The notes under the pieces: model-generated
Told to the model about the DNA's origin: nothing
The model's input: the letters and a program-made list of their open reading frames with translations, nothing else
Database searches by the model: none
Assembly (NCBI GenBank): GCA_033720855.1
Contig: JAWWBR010000002.1
Location: 10,358 to 74,357 of the forward strand
Length of the DNA: 64,000 nucleotides
Source: SMXQ01 sp033720855
GTDB lineage: Bacteria > Pseudomonadota > Alphaproteobacteria > SMXQ01
Direction: 5' to 3'
Made by a program: the position numbers and the translations under genes
Shown here: piece after piece, positions 9,148-17,771 of the stretch
Numbering within the stretch: position 1 is the first letter of the stretch
Layout of the letters: each line of letters starts with the position of its first letter

Positions 9148-10521
9148 CTATTTACCGATTCGCGGCTTGATGACCGCGATCAGCGAGGGCGCACCCTCGA
9201 TCCCGAAATCGTTGTCGTTGAGCAGCGCGATCGTGCCATCACCCAATAGCGCCATGCCTTCCAGCTTCTCAGGTATGTCCCCATAGGCATCGCCGTCGAA
9301 CGCAAGCGCCTTTGACACTGGCCGGATGGCGGACCTGGATACAAGGATCTGCTCGAGGCTCGGCCGTGTCGACTCCCGGTCCCAGCGGGATCCGAGGATA
9401 TTCGTCGCGGTGCCGAGGTCGACCGCGAAAAGTTTCGTGGACTTGCGAATTCGTTCCAGGACGAGAAGCCGATCGCCCCCTATGGCCGTCATCGCGCTGA
9501 TCTTGACCGCGCTTTGTTTGTCCGAATCATCGCGGCGAAAGCTTTCCGGTCGCTCCAGCACGTAAACGAATTCACCCACTGCCTTTTGCGCGGTTCTGTC
9601 GAACTTATACAAACGGATATTGCGGCTGCGCTTCGCGTCTTTTGCCCGGGGATTCGCGAGCGGGCCTTGGGTCGCGAAATAGAGGAACCGCTCGTCAGGG
9701 CTGAGGGCGAGGGATTCCAGGCCGCGGTTCCTCCGGCGCTTGGCGAGCATTCGGGGCAACCCTCCGGAAACCTGGTACCTTTCGGTCCGGATTCCAGACT
9801 CCATGCCAAAGGGCACGAGTCGCAAAGTGACCCGGCCCGACGGCGATACCCGCAACAGGGACGGCGCGCTCTCATCGGCGATCCAATAGCTCCCGTCGCC
9901 CAGCCTCACCATGGCCTCCGGGTCCACCGCGGCCATATCCCGCTTGAGCGCTTTTCCCTCGGCGTCGAAAGCAGGACGGGAGTCCCCCTTTCCGGGGGGA
10001 AGGAAAAGTCCGCTCAGCGGCTTGCCGTCCCGGTCTTTCAATACGACGCTGTCAAGCACCCGGAACCGTCCGTCGGCATCGAGCCGGAGCGTATAAATGG
10101 ATGGGGCATAGGCGGGCAAGGGATGGATGAGGGCCTTTTTGAGGCCCGCGCAAAGGGCATCGCGCGTGAGGGTCGTCAGTTTTGCCCCTTTCTTGCAACC
10201 AAATAGGGGGCCGGCATCGGTGATCGTCTGCAAAACCATGGGCGGCATGGTGGGATGGCGAAAGGCACCGGAACCCAGGCCGGCTCGGAAGCGCAGGCTG
10301 ATCCCATTTGGAAAGCGGGCAACCCCTAAATCCAGCCTGGGATCGGAGCTGGAATAAATTTTTGGCGATGAACCAGGCGCATCGGCCGCCCCACTCGCCG
10401 TCCCAGAACAAAAGAGCATTGCGGCGGTCAACAGGGCGCAAAAACCCCTGCCGTTCCTAAAAAACCGCCCCGCGCGCTCCCGGCCCACCCCCAGGGGCGG
10501 TATTTTCTTCTGCTCATCCAT
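9148..10521 (-). CDS. Secreted esterase-like / phytase-like family protein
   Basis: A 457-residue exported protein resembling the 'esterase-like activity of phytase' family (Pfam phytase-like). Characteristic blocks are DPEAMVRLGDGSYWIADE, then PSLLRVSPSGRV, GLESLALSPDE and a C-terminal EGMALLGDGTIALLNDNDFG. The family is a beta-propeller assigned to phosphoester or ester hydrolysis, with limited experimental support. The ATG at 10521 is preferred: it follows AGGGGG and gives a signal peptide (hydrophobic stretch about residues 26-40). The frame could start up to 39 residues earlier. It is divergent from the PhnD-like gene, with a 200-base AT-rich spacer that should hold both promoters. Confidence 0.75.
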   Translation of the reverse strand: MDEQKKIPPLGVGRERAGRFFRNGRGFCALLTAAMLFCSGTASGAADAPGSSPKIYSSSDPRLDLGVARFPNGISLRFRAGLGSGAFRHPTMPPMVLQTITDAGPLFGCKKGAKLTTLTRDALCAGLKKALIHPLPAYAPSIYTLRLDADGRFRVLDSVVLKDRDGKPLSGLFLPPGKGDSRPAFDAEGKALKRDMAAVDPEAMVRLGDGSYWIADESAPSLLRVSPSGRVTLRLVPFGMESGIRTERYQVSGGLPRMLAKRRRNRGLESLALSPDERFLYFATQGPLANPRAKDAKRSRNIRLYKFDRTAQKAVGEFVYVLERPESFRRDDSDKQSAVKISAMTAIGGDRLLVLERIRKSTKLFAVDLGTATNILGSRWDRESTRPSLEQILVSRSAIRPVSKALAFDGDAYGDIPEKLEGMALLGDGTIALLNDNDFGIEGAPSLIAVIKPRIGK

Positions 10522-10721
10522 GGGGCACCCCCTTGAAGAACGCGCGCTCATTTCACGGTGAATTCCAAAAAACGGCCGATTTGAGAGACCTAAAAAAACG
10601 TTAGAAAACATGAGGATATCGGTGTGCTTGTTAAGCAAATCATAACCAAATTCCGATCATTTTAAAGGTATGCATCACGAATGAAACAAGTCCTGTTCCA
10701 CCTAAGATAAAGGAAATTGTC

Positions 10722-11666
10722 ATGGGTAATGGAAATGCTGCCTTGACTTCCGCCGTGGCCCGCCGCATGCGGCGGGCGAAATACAGCGCCGTCACCGCGG
10801 TCCTAGGCGTTTCGGTTCTTGCCTTTTCGGCCTTCGGCGCCGCCGCCGAGACCAAGATCGTCTTCGGCGCCTATTCGTCGGACAAACCTTCGGCGATGAT
10901 CGCGCAAGTGCACCCGACCCTTGATGCCATCGCCAAAAAGATGATGGAGATGTATGGCGAAAAGGTGTCGTTCCGCATGCAGATCGTGCGCGGCTACAAG
11001 AAGGGTGTCGATCACCTGGTTGCGAAGAAATTCGATATCATGCGCCTGGGCCCCGCGTCCTACGTCATGGCCAAGAAACGCGCGCCGCAAATCACCATTT
11101 TGGCGATGGAGAACAAGCACGGCAAGAAAACCTTCAACGGGATCATCGCCGTCCACAAGGACAGCACGCTGACAAGCCTCGACCAATTGCGTGGCCGGAC
11201 CTTCGCATTCGGTTCCAAGCGTTCGACCTTGGGACGCTTCTTCGCCCAGCTGACCTTGACCGAGGCCGGCGTCCTTGCGAAGGACCTTGCGCGTTTCGAG
11301 TATCTCGGACGCCACGACAAGGTGGGCCGAGCCGTTGGCGCCAAACTCTTCGAGGCCGGCGCCCTCGAGGGAACCACCTTTGCGAAGCTCGTGCGCAAGG
11401 GTGTTCCCATCCGCGCCCTGGCCAAATTTTCCAACGCCACGCGGCCCTGGATCGTCAGGGAAGGGATGAACCCCGGGCTTGCAGACAAGATTCGGAAGGC
11501 CATGCTTGCCGTGACCGACAAGGCGGCCACCCGCGCGCTGCGGTTCGACGGCTTCCTGCCGGGCGACGATTCGGACTACGCGCCTACGCGGATGGCAATC
11601 CAGGAGAATCATCTATTTTTCGAAGGTTTCACGGGCTTCAAAACCCAGCAGCAAAGCCGCCGCTGA
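10722..11666 (+). CDS. PhnD-like phosphate/phosphite/phosphonate-type periplasmic binding protein
   Basis: A 314-residue periplasmic binding protein of the PhnD/SsuA-like class (phosphonate-type ABC binding proteins). It has an exported N-terminus with a twin basic start and a hydrophobic core ending near AAAE (about residue 42). The family pattern is clear: KIVFGAY at the start of the mature domain, a central LRGRTFAFGS motif, and GPASYVMA in the first lobe. No permease or ATPase gene is nearby. Instead a histidine kinase starts 32 bases downstream, so the likely role is to present a ligand to the kinase rather than to drive import. The ligand cannot be read from sequence; phosphonate or phosphate is only a family-level guess. 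Confidence 0.82.
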   Translation: MGNGNAALTSAVARRMRRAKYSAVTAVLGVSVLAFSAFGAAAETKIVFGAYSSDKPSAMIAQVHPTLDAIAKKMMEMYGEKVSFRMQIVRGYKKGVDHLVAKKFDIMRLGPASYVMAKKRAPQITILAMENKHGKKTFNGIIAVHKDSTLTSLDQLRGRTFAFGSKRSTLGRFFAQLTLTEAGVLAKDLARFEYLGRHDKVGRAVGAKLFEAGALEGTTFAKLVRKGVPIRALAKFSNATRPWIVREGMNPGLADKIRKAMLAVTDKAATRALRFDGFLPGDDSDYAPTRMAIQENHLFFEGFTGFKTQQQSRR

Positions 11667-11698
11667 TTTGAAATCAGTGGCCCCCAAAACCCTGGCCG

Positions 11699-13177
11699 AT
11701 GGTGAGGGTGCGAGTGCCGCACTTTAGACTAAGTTCGCAAGTGCTTATTTCCCTGGTCCTGTTGGCGGTCATCACCGCCTTCGGGACCGGGCTTGCGATT
11801 CAATGGTTCGAAAGATCCTACCTGGTGTCCCAGATCACCGAACGCGCCAATGACAAACTGCGCATCCTTGTCGCGTCGTCGCTGGACGATCTGATCAGTG
11901 AGGATGTCCCCCGCCTGGAGACGACCGTCCAACAGCTGGCGGAGAAAGACCCGAAGCTGGTCGGCGTCACCATCCTCAACGAAGAAAAGGCCGAACTCTT
12001 CGCGTGGCGGAAAAAGCCCTTTCCGCCGAGGGAAGACGTCTACGTTTTTTCGAATAAGGTTGATTTTCACGGCCAGCATTTCGGCACCATTACGATCCTT
12101 TGGAACAAAAGGCAGAGCGAACAGGCCTTTATCCTTCACTCCTACCGCATCGCGGTGTTCGTCAGCTCCACCTGTTTCGTGATCGGATTGCTGGCCTTCT
12201 TCGTCATTCGCATCCTCGTGGTCGAGCCCGTCCATACCATCGCCAATCGGGCGCTCAATTTCCGGCGACACATCTTTGACGACGGCAAAAAAGTGGGTTC
12301 CTACGCCTCTTCGGAGCTGAAGCGTCTGGATGACGCTGTGAACTCGTTGGGCGAACTGCTTCAGTCGCAGGAAATGAGGGAAACGGAACTCAAGACCGCC
12401 AAGGAACTTGCCGAGACCGCAAACCGCGCGAAATCGAATTTCCTTGCGAATATGAGCCATGAACTGCGTACCCCTTTGAACGCCATCTTGGGCTTCTCCC
12501 AAATCATGGAATCCCAAATATTCGGCCCCCTCGGCGACGCAAAGTACCTGGCCTACGTGAAGGACATCAGGGTCTCGGGCGACCATCTCTTGAAGATCAT
12601 CACCGAAATCCTGGACGTATCGAAAATCGAAGCCGGCAAGCTCAGCCTGGACATCGGCCGCGTGCACCTGCCCAAGACCATCAAGTATGCGCTTGGGCTT
12701 CTGAGTTCGGATATCGAGAACGCCAAATTGGAGTTTATGGTCGACGTCCCCGATTCGGTGCCGGAGCTTCAAGCCGACGAGCTGCGGATGCGTCAGATCA
12801 TCATCAATCTCGTGTCCAACGCGCTCAAATTCACGCCGGAGGGGGGAACCGTCTCTCTGAACTTGAAGTGGCGGCAGTCCGAGGGGGTGGAGATTTGCGT
12901 GAAGGACACCGGCGTCGGGATCACCGAAGATAAAATCCCCCGTATCCTGTTGCCGTTCGAGCAGATCCACGACGCCATGACGGAAGCGAACCAGGGGGCG
13001 GGACTTGGGTTGCCCCTCGCCAAGGCGCTGACCGAGCTTCAGGGCGGAAGGCTGACCCTGACAAGCACATTAGGCGAGGGGACCGAAGTCAGAATCTTCT
13101 TCCCGAGCGAACTTCTTCTTACCTCGGACGTGGATCTCCCAAGCGACGGGGAAGGGCCGGCGAAGAGGATTGCTTAG
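11699..13177 (+). CDS. Membrane sensor histidine kinase (orphan)
   Basis: A 492-residue hybrid-free sensor kinase. Transmembrane segment 1 spans about residues 15-33, a periplasmic sensor of some 110 residues follows, transmembrane segment 2 is about 152-175, then a HAMP-like linker and coiled coil. The HisKA phospho-acceptor lies in NMSHELRTPLNAIL (H near 254). The ATPase domain has the N box (NLVSNALKFTPEGG), G1 (DTGVGI), F box (PFEQI) and G2 (GAGLGLPLAKAL). No response regulator is encoded in the neighbourhood. It is in one transcription unit with the upstream PhnD-like binding protein and converges on the acid-phosphatase homologue, whose stop lies two bases beyond. Confidence 0.93.
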   Translation: MVRVRVPHFRLSSQVLISLVLLAVITAFGTGLAIQWFERSYLVSQITERANDKLRILVASSLDDLISEDVPRLETTVQQLAEKDPKLVGVTILNEEKAELFAWRKKPFPPREDVYVFSNKVDFHGQHFGTITILWNKRQSEQAFILHSYRIAVFVSSTCFVIGLLAFFVIRILVVEPVHTIANRALNFRRHIFDDGKKVGSYASSELKRLDDAVNSLGELLQSQEMRETELKTAKELAETANRAKSNFLANMSHELRTPLNAILGFSQIMESQIFGPLGDAKYLAYVKDIRVSGDHLLKIITEILDVSKIEAGKLSLDIGRVHLPKTIKYALGLLSSDIENAKLEFMVDVPDSVPELQADELRMRQIIINLVSNALKFTPEGGTVSLNLKWRQSEGVEICVKDTGVGITEDKIPRILLPFEQIHDAMTEANQGAGLGLPLAKALTELQGGRLTLTSTLGEGTEVRIFFPSELLLTSDVDLPSDGEGPAKRIA

Positions 13178-13178
13178 G

Positions 13179-14438
13179 CTAGAACCTCCCGAACCATCCC
13201 TCTTTCTTCTTTATCTGGCACTCGGCCCGCCAGTTGGCCGGAATCGCGTCGGCGACAACCTTTCGGAACCGTTCGAGGGGGCAGAACCCGCCACCGCAGC
13301 CCGGGATCTCGATGGTCTTCTCGGCCTCCTTGGACACGAATTTCAGCCGCACCGAATAGGCTTTGGGCGCGGTTTCGTGAAGCTCGAACGCGTAACGGGA
13401 GCCGAGCGGCGGAACGCGGCCCTTGAACAGCGGCCCCTCGGTCCGCGCGGTCTCGATCCCAAGCGCCGCTTCGAGCCCAAGCACCGTGCGCTGATGGCCG
13501 GAATAGATGTAAAGCTTGCGCGCGGTTTTGGGGTCTTTGGCGTATTTCAGGAAATTGCCCAGGACCTCGCCGACCATCGGCCCACCGGTCAAACGGCCCA
13601 TCTTCTTGCCCAGGAATTGATGGTGATAGTTCCAATCCGAGAGCAGGCGCAGAAGCTCCATGTCCTTCTCGGTGATCTCGCTGGACAAGGGTTTCTTGTG
13701 GGCAATGAACGCCGTCAGGGGTTCATAGATTTCGTTGATCCCGTAGAGGATCCTTGCCGGACTCTTGCCCTCGTTGATGCCGGTAATCGACGCTATGCGC
13801 CGAAGGAACGGCTCGAAACGTTTCGCCTGCGCCTTGTAGAGCTTGCTCTTGGGAAGCGCCTTCACGAATTGCCGGTAGCGCTGGCAGTTCGCCTGACCGG
13901 TCCAGGGGCGCAGCACGGCATCATTCCTGAGCGACACCGCGTGAATGGGCACCGGGGTGAAAGCCAAATCGGGGCGCGGTACCGCCTTGAGCGAATTATC
14001 GTAAACCGCGGGGTCCGGGCCTGTCCCCAGGGGGTAAAGGCCAAGCGCCAAAACCTGGGCGGTCTGCAATGCCCGGTCGGCATTGCTGGCCCGGAAATAG
14101 ACTTCCTTGAGATTGTATCGCGGGGATATAAGCCCCAGCTGGTCGACGTACAACTTCCGCAATTCCTGGCCGTTGGCATAGGTCTTGGTCACACCGATGG
14201 CGGTGAGCTGCCGGTACCCCATGGGCCAGTCCGTCTTGAGCTTGGGCGGGCTGTATTTGGGCGAGATCACGCTGTGGCGGAACAGCAGGCTCACGGACCT
14301 TAGAGTCTTGCGGTCCGCCTCGAGGGCCTCAGAAGATTGGGCGATCGCCCCCTCGCTCACGATGCTCGAGAGCAATATCGTCGCGAGCGCGATCGCTGAC
14401 CCAGCCAGCCAAGAGGAATTTTTCGCGCATGTAATCAT
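13179..14438 (-). CDS. Histidine acid phosphatase homologue with altered active site
   Basis: A 419-residue exported protein (signal peptide to about AIAQ, residue 34) matching the lysosomal/prostatic acid phosphatase fold along its length. Matching blocks include FRASNADRALQTAQ (the arginine region), PVPIHAV, and YSGHQ near the C-terminus. Key positions differ from the canonical RHGxRxP and HD motifs. The signature reads RHSVISP (54-60), so the glycine and the second arginine are lost, and the general-acid Asp of HD is Gln (H315-Q316). The nucleophile His55 is kept. It may be a binding protein or a slow enzyme. It is the last gene of the DUF4956-VTC operon, and its start overlaps the VTC gene by 110 bases. 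Confidence 0.8.
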   Translation of the reverse strand: MITCAKNSSWLAGSAIALATILLSSIVSEGAIAQSSEALEADRKTLRSVSLLFRHSVISPKYSPPKLKTDWPMGYRQLTAIGVTKTYANGQELRKLYVDQLGLISPRYNLKEVYFRASNADRALQTAQVLALGLYPLGTGPDPAVYDNSLKAVPRPDLAFTPVPIHAVSLRNDAVLRPWTGQANCQRYRQFVKALPKSKLYKAQAKRFEPFLRRIASITGINEGKSPARILYGINEIYEPLTAFIAHKKPLSSEITEKDMELLRLLSDWNYHHQFLGKKMGRLTGGPMVGEVLGNFLKYAKDPKTARKLYIYSGHQRTVLGLEAALGIETARTEGPLFKGRVPPLGSRYAFELHETAPKAYSVRLKFVSKEAEKTIEIPGCGGGFCPLERFRKVVADAIPANWRAECQIKKKEGWFGRF

Positions 14439-15141
14439 GAGACGTCTCCATTGCCATGGCGTATTTCGATAGGGTTTGCTGCTCCATGCCCAGATACCGA
14501 AGCTTTTGCAGAAGGGTTTCCGATATCCGGTCGTTGAACTTCAATTCGACGATGAAATGGGTCGGCGGCACGACCGCGATAAGGTCCCCGGGCGGTACGT
14601 TCAAGGTGGTGGAAAGGGAGCAATGCAGTTCCTCGTCTAAGGTAAGGCGGACATTGTCCTGGAACTGCCCGTTGAGCGCGGTCCGGTAATAGACCACGGT
14701 CGTGACCGGGGAGAGGGCAAAGCGGTCGTGCAAATATTTGAATTCCGCGAGAACCGAGTTTTCGAGTTCGCGATCGCTCAGAAACAGCGGACCGCGTGAG
14801 AGAAGACGCCGGGCAAGATCCAAGTCGATCGGCACACGCCGTTTCTCGACGATGCGGTCGTAGCGCGCCTTCAGTTCCAAAAAGACCGCGGATGGCGGTG
14901 CGGACGGTGCGGATCTGTAGAGGCGAATGCGGGGCTTGATGCGAACCAAATCGCCTTCGCGTTTTTCACCGTAAAAACGGTAATTGGGCGAATCGAAATA
15001 TATCGAGTAGTTGACGTATGTCCCCTGGCTGTCGCCGTTGGGGTCAGTCGAGAAAAAGCCGCCGATCGTCTCCCGCAGTTCCGCTTTGCGCGTCGCCTCG
15101 ACGAGATACTTGATCTCATATCTGTTGGTGAAAGCGAACAT
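14329..15141 (-). CDS. VTC-domain protein (polyphosphate polymerase family)
   Basis: A 270-residue VTC domain, related to the catalytic tunnel domain of yeast Vtc4, which makes inorganic polyphosphate from ATP. Residues expected in the triphosphate tunnel are retained: RYEIKYLV at the N-terminus, YFDSPN, the basic IKPRIRLY strand, FLELKAR, TLDEEL and VELKF. Nothing suggests inactivation. In bacteria, VTC domains are commonly paired with DUF4956 membrane proteins, as here (the upstream gene ends 72 bases before this start). Whether the bacterial enzymes make polyphosphate is largely inferred from the fold. It overlaps the downstream phosphatase homologue by 110 bases. Confidence 0.9.
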   Translation of the reverse strand: MFAFTNRYEIKYLVEATRKAELRETIGGFFSTDPNGDSQGTYVNYSIYFDSPNYRFYGEKREGDLVRIKPRIRLYRSAPSAPPSAVFLELKARYDRIVEKRRVPIDLDLARRLLSRGPLFLSDRELENSVLAEFKYLHDRFALSPVTTVVYYRTALNGQFQDNVRLTLDEELHCSLSTTLNVPPGDLIAVVPPTHFIVELKFNDRISETLLQKLRYLGMEQQTLSKYAMAMETSHDYMREKFLLAGWVSDRARDDIALEHRERGGDRPIF

Positions 15142-15213
15142 TCACTGGGACCGCGGATCAAGCTTCCTAGCAACGGGCCGTAGAGCGCCGGCCTAAATCG
15201 ATCAATTGGTCCC

Positions 15214-15903
15214 TCATGCGTTGACCGTGCCTTCACCGACCAGCAGGCTCACCGACAGCGGATTAACCGCCTGGGACAGCTTTTCCACGAGCTGGTCGTA
15301 ATCGACCCCTCGCTTGAGGTGCACCTCATAGACGACGTCTTCCAAATCGTCGCCGGTTTCCATGCGGCTCACGGAAACCACCGACATGCGATCGCACATG
15401 GTTTTGCAGAGCTCCGCAATCCTGTCCCGGTCTCCGGGCCGCATGCGCATCTTCAGGACATAACCACTGGACCGCACGTCGCCGAAGCGCCAGTAATGCA
15501 TGGCCACCACGACGATGATCATGAAGCCGACGAAAATACCCGCGAAATCATAGAACCCGGTGCCGCAAGCCATGCCCACGGCGATGCCGGCGAAGAGAAA
15601 GACGAGATCCTTGGTGTCCTTGACCGGTGTCCGGAATCTGACGATCGACATGGCCCCCACCAGGGCAAAGGCACGGGCGATGTCGGAGCCGATGATGACC
15701 ATGATCAGGGTGACGGTAATGCCAACCAGAATGAGGGCTTGGACAAACGACTTGGAGTAGGAATACCCGCCATGGGTCGCCATGTAGAGTTTGGCGAGAA
15801 TGCCGTTGAGGACTGCGGTCAGAAGCAGGGCCAACCCGATGTCGAGTGGGGTCGCCGAACTCAAGAGCGCCGTTTCTTGCAAAATCTGGTCGCTGAAATC
15901 CAT
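15214..15903 (-). CDS. DUF4956 membrane protein
   Basis: A 229-residue integral membrane protein of the DUF4956 family. Several hydrophobic segments occupy residues about 22-140; the family hallmark GAMSIVRFRTPVKDTKDL sits between two of them. A soluble C-terminal domain of about 85 residues follows. The function is unknown; members co-occur with VTC polyphosphate-polymerase domains, and this copy is first in an operon DUF4956 - VTC - acid-phosphatase homologue. A reasonable inference is a membrane partner, channel or anchor for the VTC enzyme. Confidence 0.9.
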   Translation of the reverse strand: MDFSDQILQETALLSSATPLDIGLALLLTAVLNGILAKLYMATHGGYSYSKSFVQALILVGITVTLIMVIIGSDIARAFALVGAMSIVRFRTPVKDTKDLVFLFAGIAVGMACGTGFYDFAGIFVGFMIIVVVAMHYWRFGDVRSSGYVLKMRMRPGDRDRIAELCKTMCDRMSVVSVSRMETGDDLEDVVYEVHLKRGVDYDQLVEKLSQAVNPLSVSLLVGEGTVNA

Positions 15904-16390
15904 CCTGACTGCATCCTCCCTGTAAGGTCGCGGGTCTCACATTCGAAACCGCCACGCGCACTCAACCCAGAACCGACCGCACCGCGAAAGCCATCTCTCC
16001 GGTCATCACCCCGACACCGGGGGAACCATGGCGTGAGTCAATGCTGTTGAGAGCCCCCAAGGTGCCTGTAACCGGCTATCGGCCATAAACCCATACCTCA
16101 CACCGAGGATTCTCAGGCGCAATAAGCCAACCAGCCCGGTTAACAAACTTGGTAAAGAGTTTATTAACAGCCTGTGAATAATTGCAAGTGCATAATTATT
16201 AAAAGATTATCATGATAATCACACAGGCCTTTGAGCGAATTACGCTAAGCACCTGATTTCATGACAACATAGGGGGGCTTCGCAAGTGCGAAGAGGCCTG
16301 TCGCGGCCCGCAGCGACCCAGGGGATGTGGTTCCCCTGCCAGGACAGACCAAAAATAGCGGTGGTTTTTTGAGGGTGCCCGGAAGCGCGG
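15904..16390. other. Intergenic region upstream of the DUF4956 operon
   Basis: No coding region is credible here. The segment 16139-16225 is strikingly AT-rich for this genome and includes a perfect 16-base palindrome. It lies upstream of the DUF4956-VTC-phosphatase operon and is a plausible control region, though the distance from the palindrome to the DUF4956 start (about 300 bases) is long. I see no convincing Pho box. Confidence 0.5.
16205..16220. promoter_or_regulatory. Perfect 16-bp AT-rich palindrome (candidate operator)
   Basis: The sequence gattatcatgataatc equals its own reverse complement and sits in the most AT-rich part of the surrounding 500 bases. Such a site suits a dimeric regulator. 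It could serve the DUF4956 operon or simply be chance in AT-rich DNA. Confidence 0.3.
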
Positions 16391-16726
16391 CTAGCGCCCC
16401 ATGCCGAGGAGCCCCCGCGTCCACCATTCAGGGCGGCCGCGACGCCGTTTCAAGACCTCGCGGCGACAGGTTGCGGGCACGGGATGCCGGCTTATCAGAC
16501 GCTCGAACAGCTTCGGGGAAACCAGGGCGGCGAGCTTCATGACCATCGCCTCGGACAGGTAGGGCTGCTGAATGATCGCAGCATGAAGCGATTCATCGCG
16601 GGGGTCCGCATCCAGCGCGGCCATCATCTGCGCTTCTTTCGCCTCGGCGCTATCATCGTCGGGCTGATCGATCGCCGACGCCTCGTCAGGCTGCCGCGCG
16701 AGAGGATCCAACATTGAAGAATTCAT
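16391..16726 (-). CDS. Small hypothetical protein, possibly DUF2336-related
   Basis: A 111-residue protein of unknown function. The start at 16726 is chosen because a GGAGG lies just upstream and because the 76 residues that the open frame would add look random. The first 40 residues are acidic and disordered. The remainder (LSEAMVMKLAALVSPKLF then ERLISRHPVP) is helical and recalls the C-terminal part of DUF2336 proteins, a weak resemblance only. The C-terminus is basic (KRRRGRPEWW). It stands alone, divergent from the VOC gene. Confidence 0.55.
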   Translation of the reverse strand: MNSSMLDPLARQPDEASAIDQPDDDSAEAKEAQMMAALDADPRDESLHAAIIQQPYLSEAMVMKLAALVSPKLFERLISRHPVPATCRREVLKRRRGRPEWWTRGLLGMGR

Positions 16727-16970
16727 GGGCCTACCTCCGCGCAGATTGTGGCCGCCGTACGTAAAGGAAGTGTTAAAGCCGCGCACCGGTGGGCCCGTCG
16801 CGGCCTTGGAACATGGCGCGTTAGCAGGTCGCGCGAGCCGGGCCGGACGCGTATGCGGCCAGGCGGAATGCATAATGGAAGGAGACGAACCGTAGGATCG
16901 CGCTATACTCAAAAAAAACGACCGCGCAGGCTCGAAGCGCCGCATGACACACACCGCGGGGAGGCCGACA

Positions 16971-17771
16971 ATGACCGCCAGTCCGATTCGCTATCTCGCG
17001 TTCCTCAGCGACGATCCGGGAGCGCTCGCCGATTTCTACGCGGGCCATTTCGGCCTTGACGAGCTGGGCCGCTCCAATGAAGGCGACGTCTCGCTGAGCG
17101 ATGGATTCTACAACATCACATTCCTGCGCCGACGCCCGGATCTTCAGGAATTGCACACCGATACCGGTCTCCACCATGTGGGCCTGCAGGTCGACGACAT
17201 CGGCGAAGCGACCCGGGCCTACCTGCGCACGGTGCCCGACGGGGTCATCATAGGTGAACGCGGCGGCCTGCATTTCGGCGAACGCCGGTTTTTCGATCCC
17301 GAGTGCAATCCGGTGACGGTCTCGACCGGCAGCTTCGGGGCGCCCGAGAAGCGTGATCCGAGGCTGCCACGGATCGCCCATATCGCGCTCAATGCGCTGA
17401 TCCCCCAGCGCATGCTCGAGTTCTATTCCGCGGTCTTCGGATTCCGCGAGGTCAACACCAGCCTCACCTACCGGGAGCGCGGACGCCTCAACCGCTTTGC
17501 CGGCGACGGCGTGACCAATCTCGCCATCCACCCGTTCTACAACGACTCCGTCGGCCACGAGGCGCGCTACGGGGTCAACCATTTCGGCTTCCTGGTCGAC
17601 GATATCGAGCGCAAGCTGGACGTTCTGTCAAAGGAGATCGAAATCGCGGCTCGGCCGGAAGACCGGCCGTTTGCCGAATACCGGCTGTTCGACCCCGAAG
17701 GCAACAAGTTCGACCTCTCCCAAAACAAAGGCTGGGAGGTCGACGTCGACAAATGGGATACCGCGGCATGA
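16971..17771 (+). CDS. Two-domain VOC (glyoxalase/extradiol dioxygenase fold) protein
   Basis: A 266-residue protein with two vicinal-oxygen-chelate modules (about 1-125 and 133-260). Candidate metal ligands are the histidines in TGLHHVGLQVDD and GVNHFGFLVDD and the glutamate in FDPEGNKFDLS, the arrangement seen in catechol 2,3-dioxygenase-like enzymes. The ATG at 16971 follows GGGAGG and is preferred to the ATG at 16944. The stop overlaps the next start (ATGA), so it is coupled to the M29/NicX-like gene. Ring-cleavage dioxygenase is the likeliest role; glyoxalase-type lyase or isomerase activity remains possible. Confidence 0.85.
   Translation: MTASPIRYLAFLSDDPGALADFYAGHFGLDELGRSNEGDVSLSDGFYNITFLRRRPDLQELHTDTGLHHVGLQVDDIGEATRAYLRTVPDGVIIGERGGLHFGERRFFDPECNPVTVSTGSFGAPEKRDPRLPRIAHIALNALIPQRMLEFYSAVFGFREVNTSLTYRERGRLNRFAGDGVTNLAIHPFYNDSVGHEARYGVNHFGFLVDDIERKLDVLSKEIEIAARPEDRPFAEYRLFDPEGNKFDLSQNKGWEVDVDKWDTAA

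Noticed and set aside
10640..10855. Minus-strand 71-residue frame overlapping the PhnD-like signal peptide
   Set aside because: It is the antisense of the signal peptide and spacer; no ribosome site or homologous features.
11729..12970. Minus-strand open frame of 413 residues opposite the histidine kinase
   Set aside because: The kinase motifs on the plus strand are complete, and the antisense product is not family-like.
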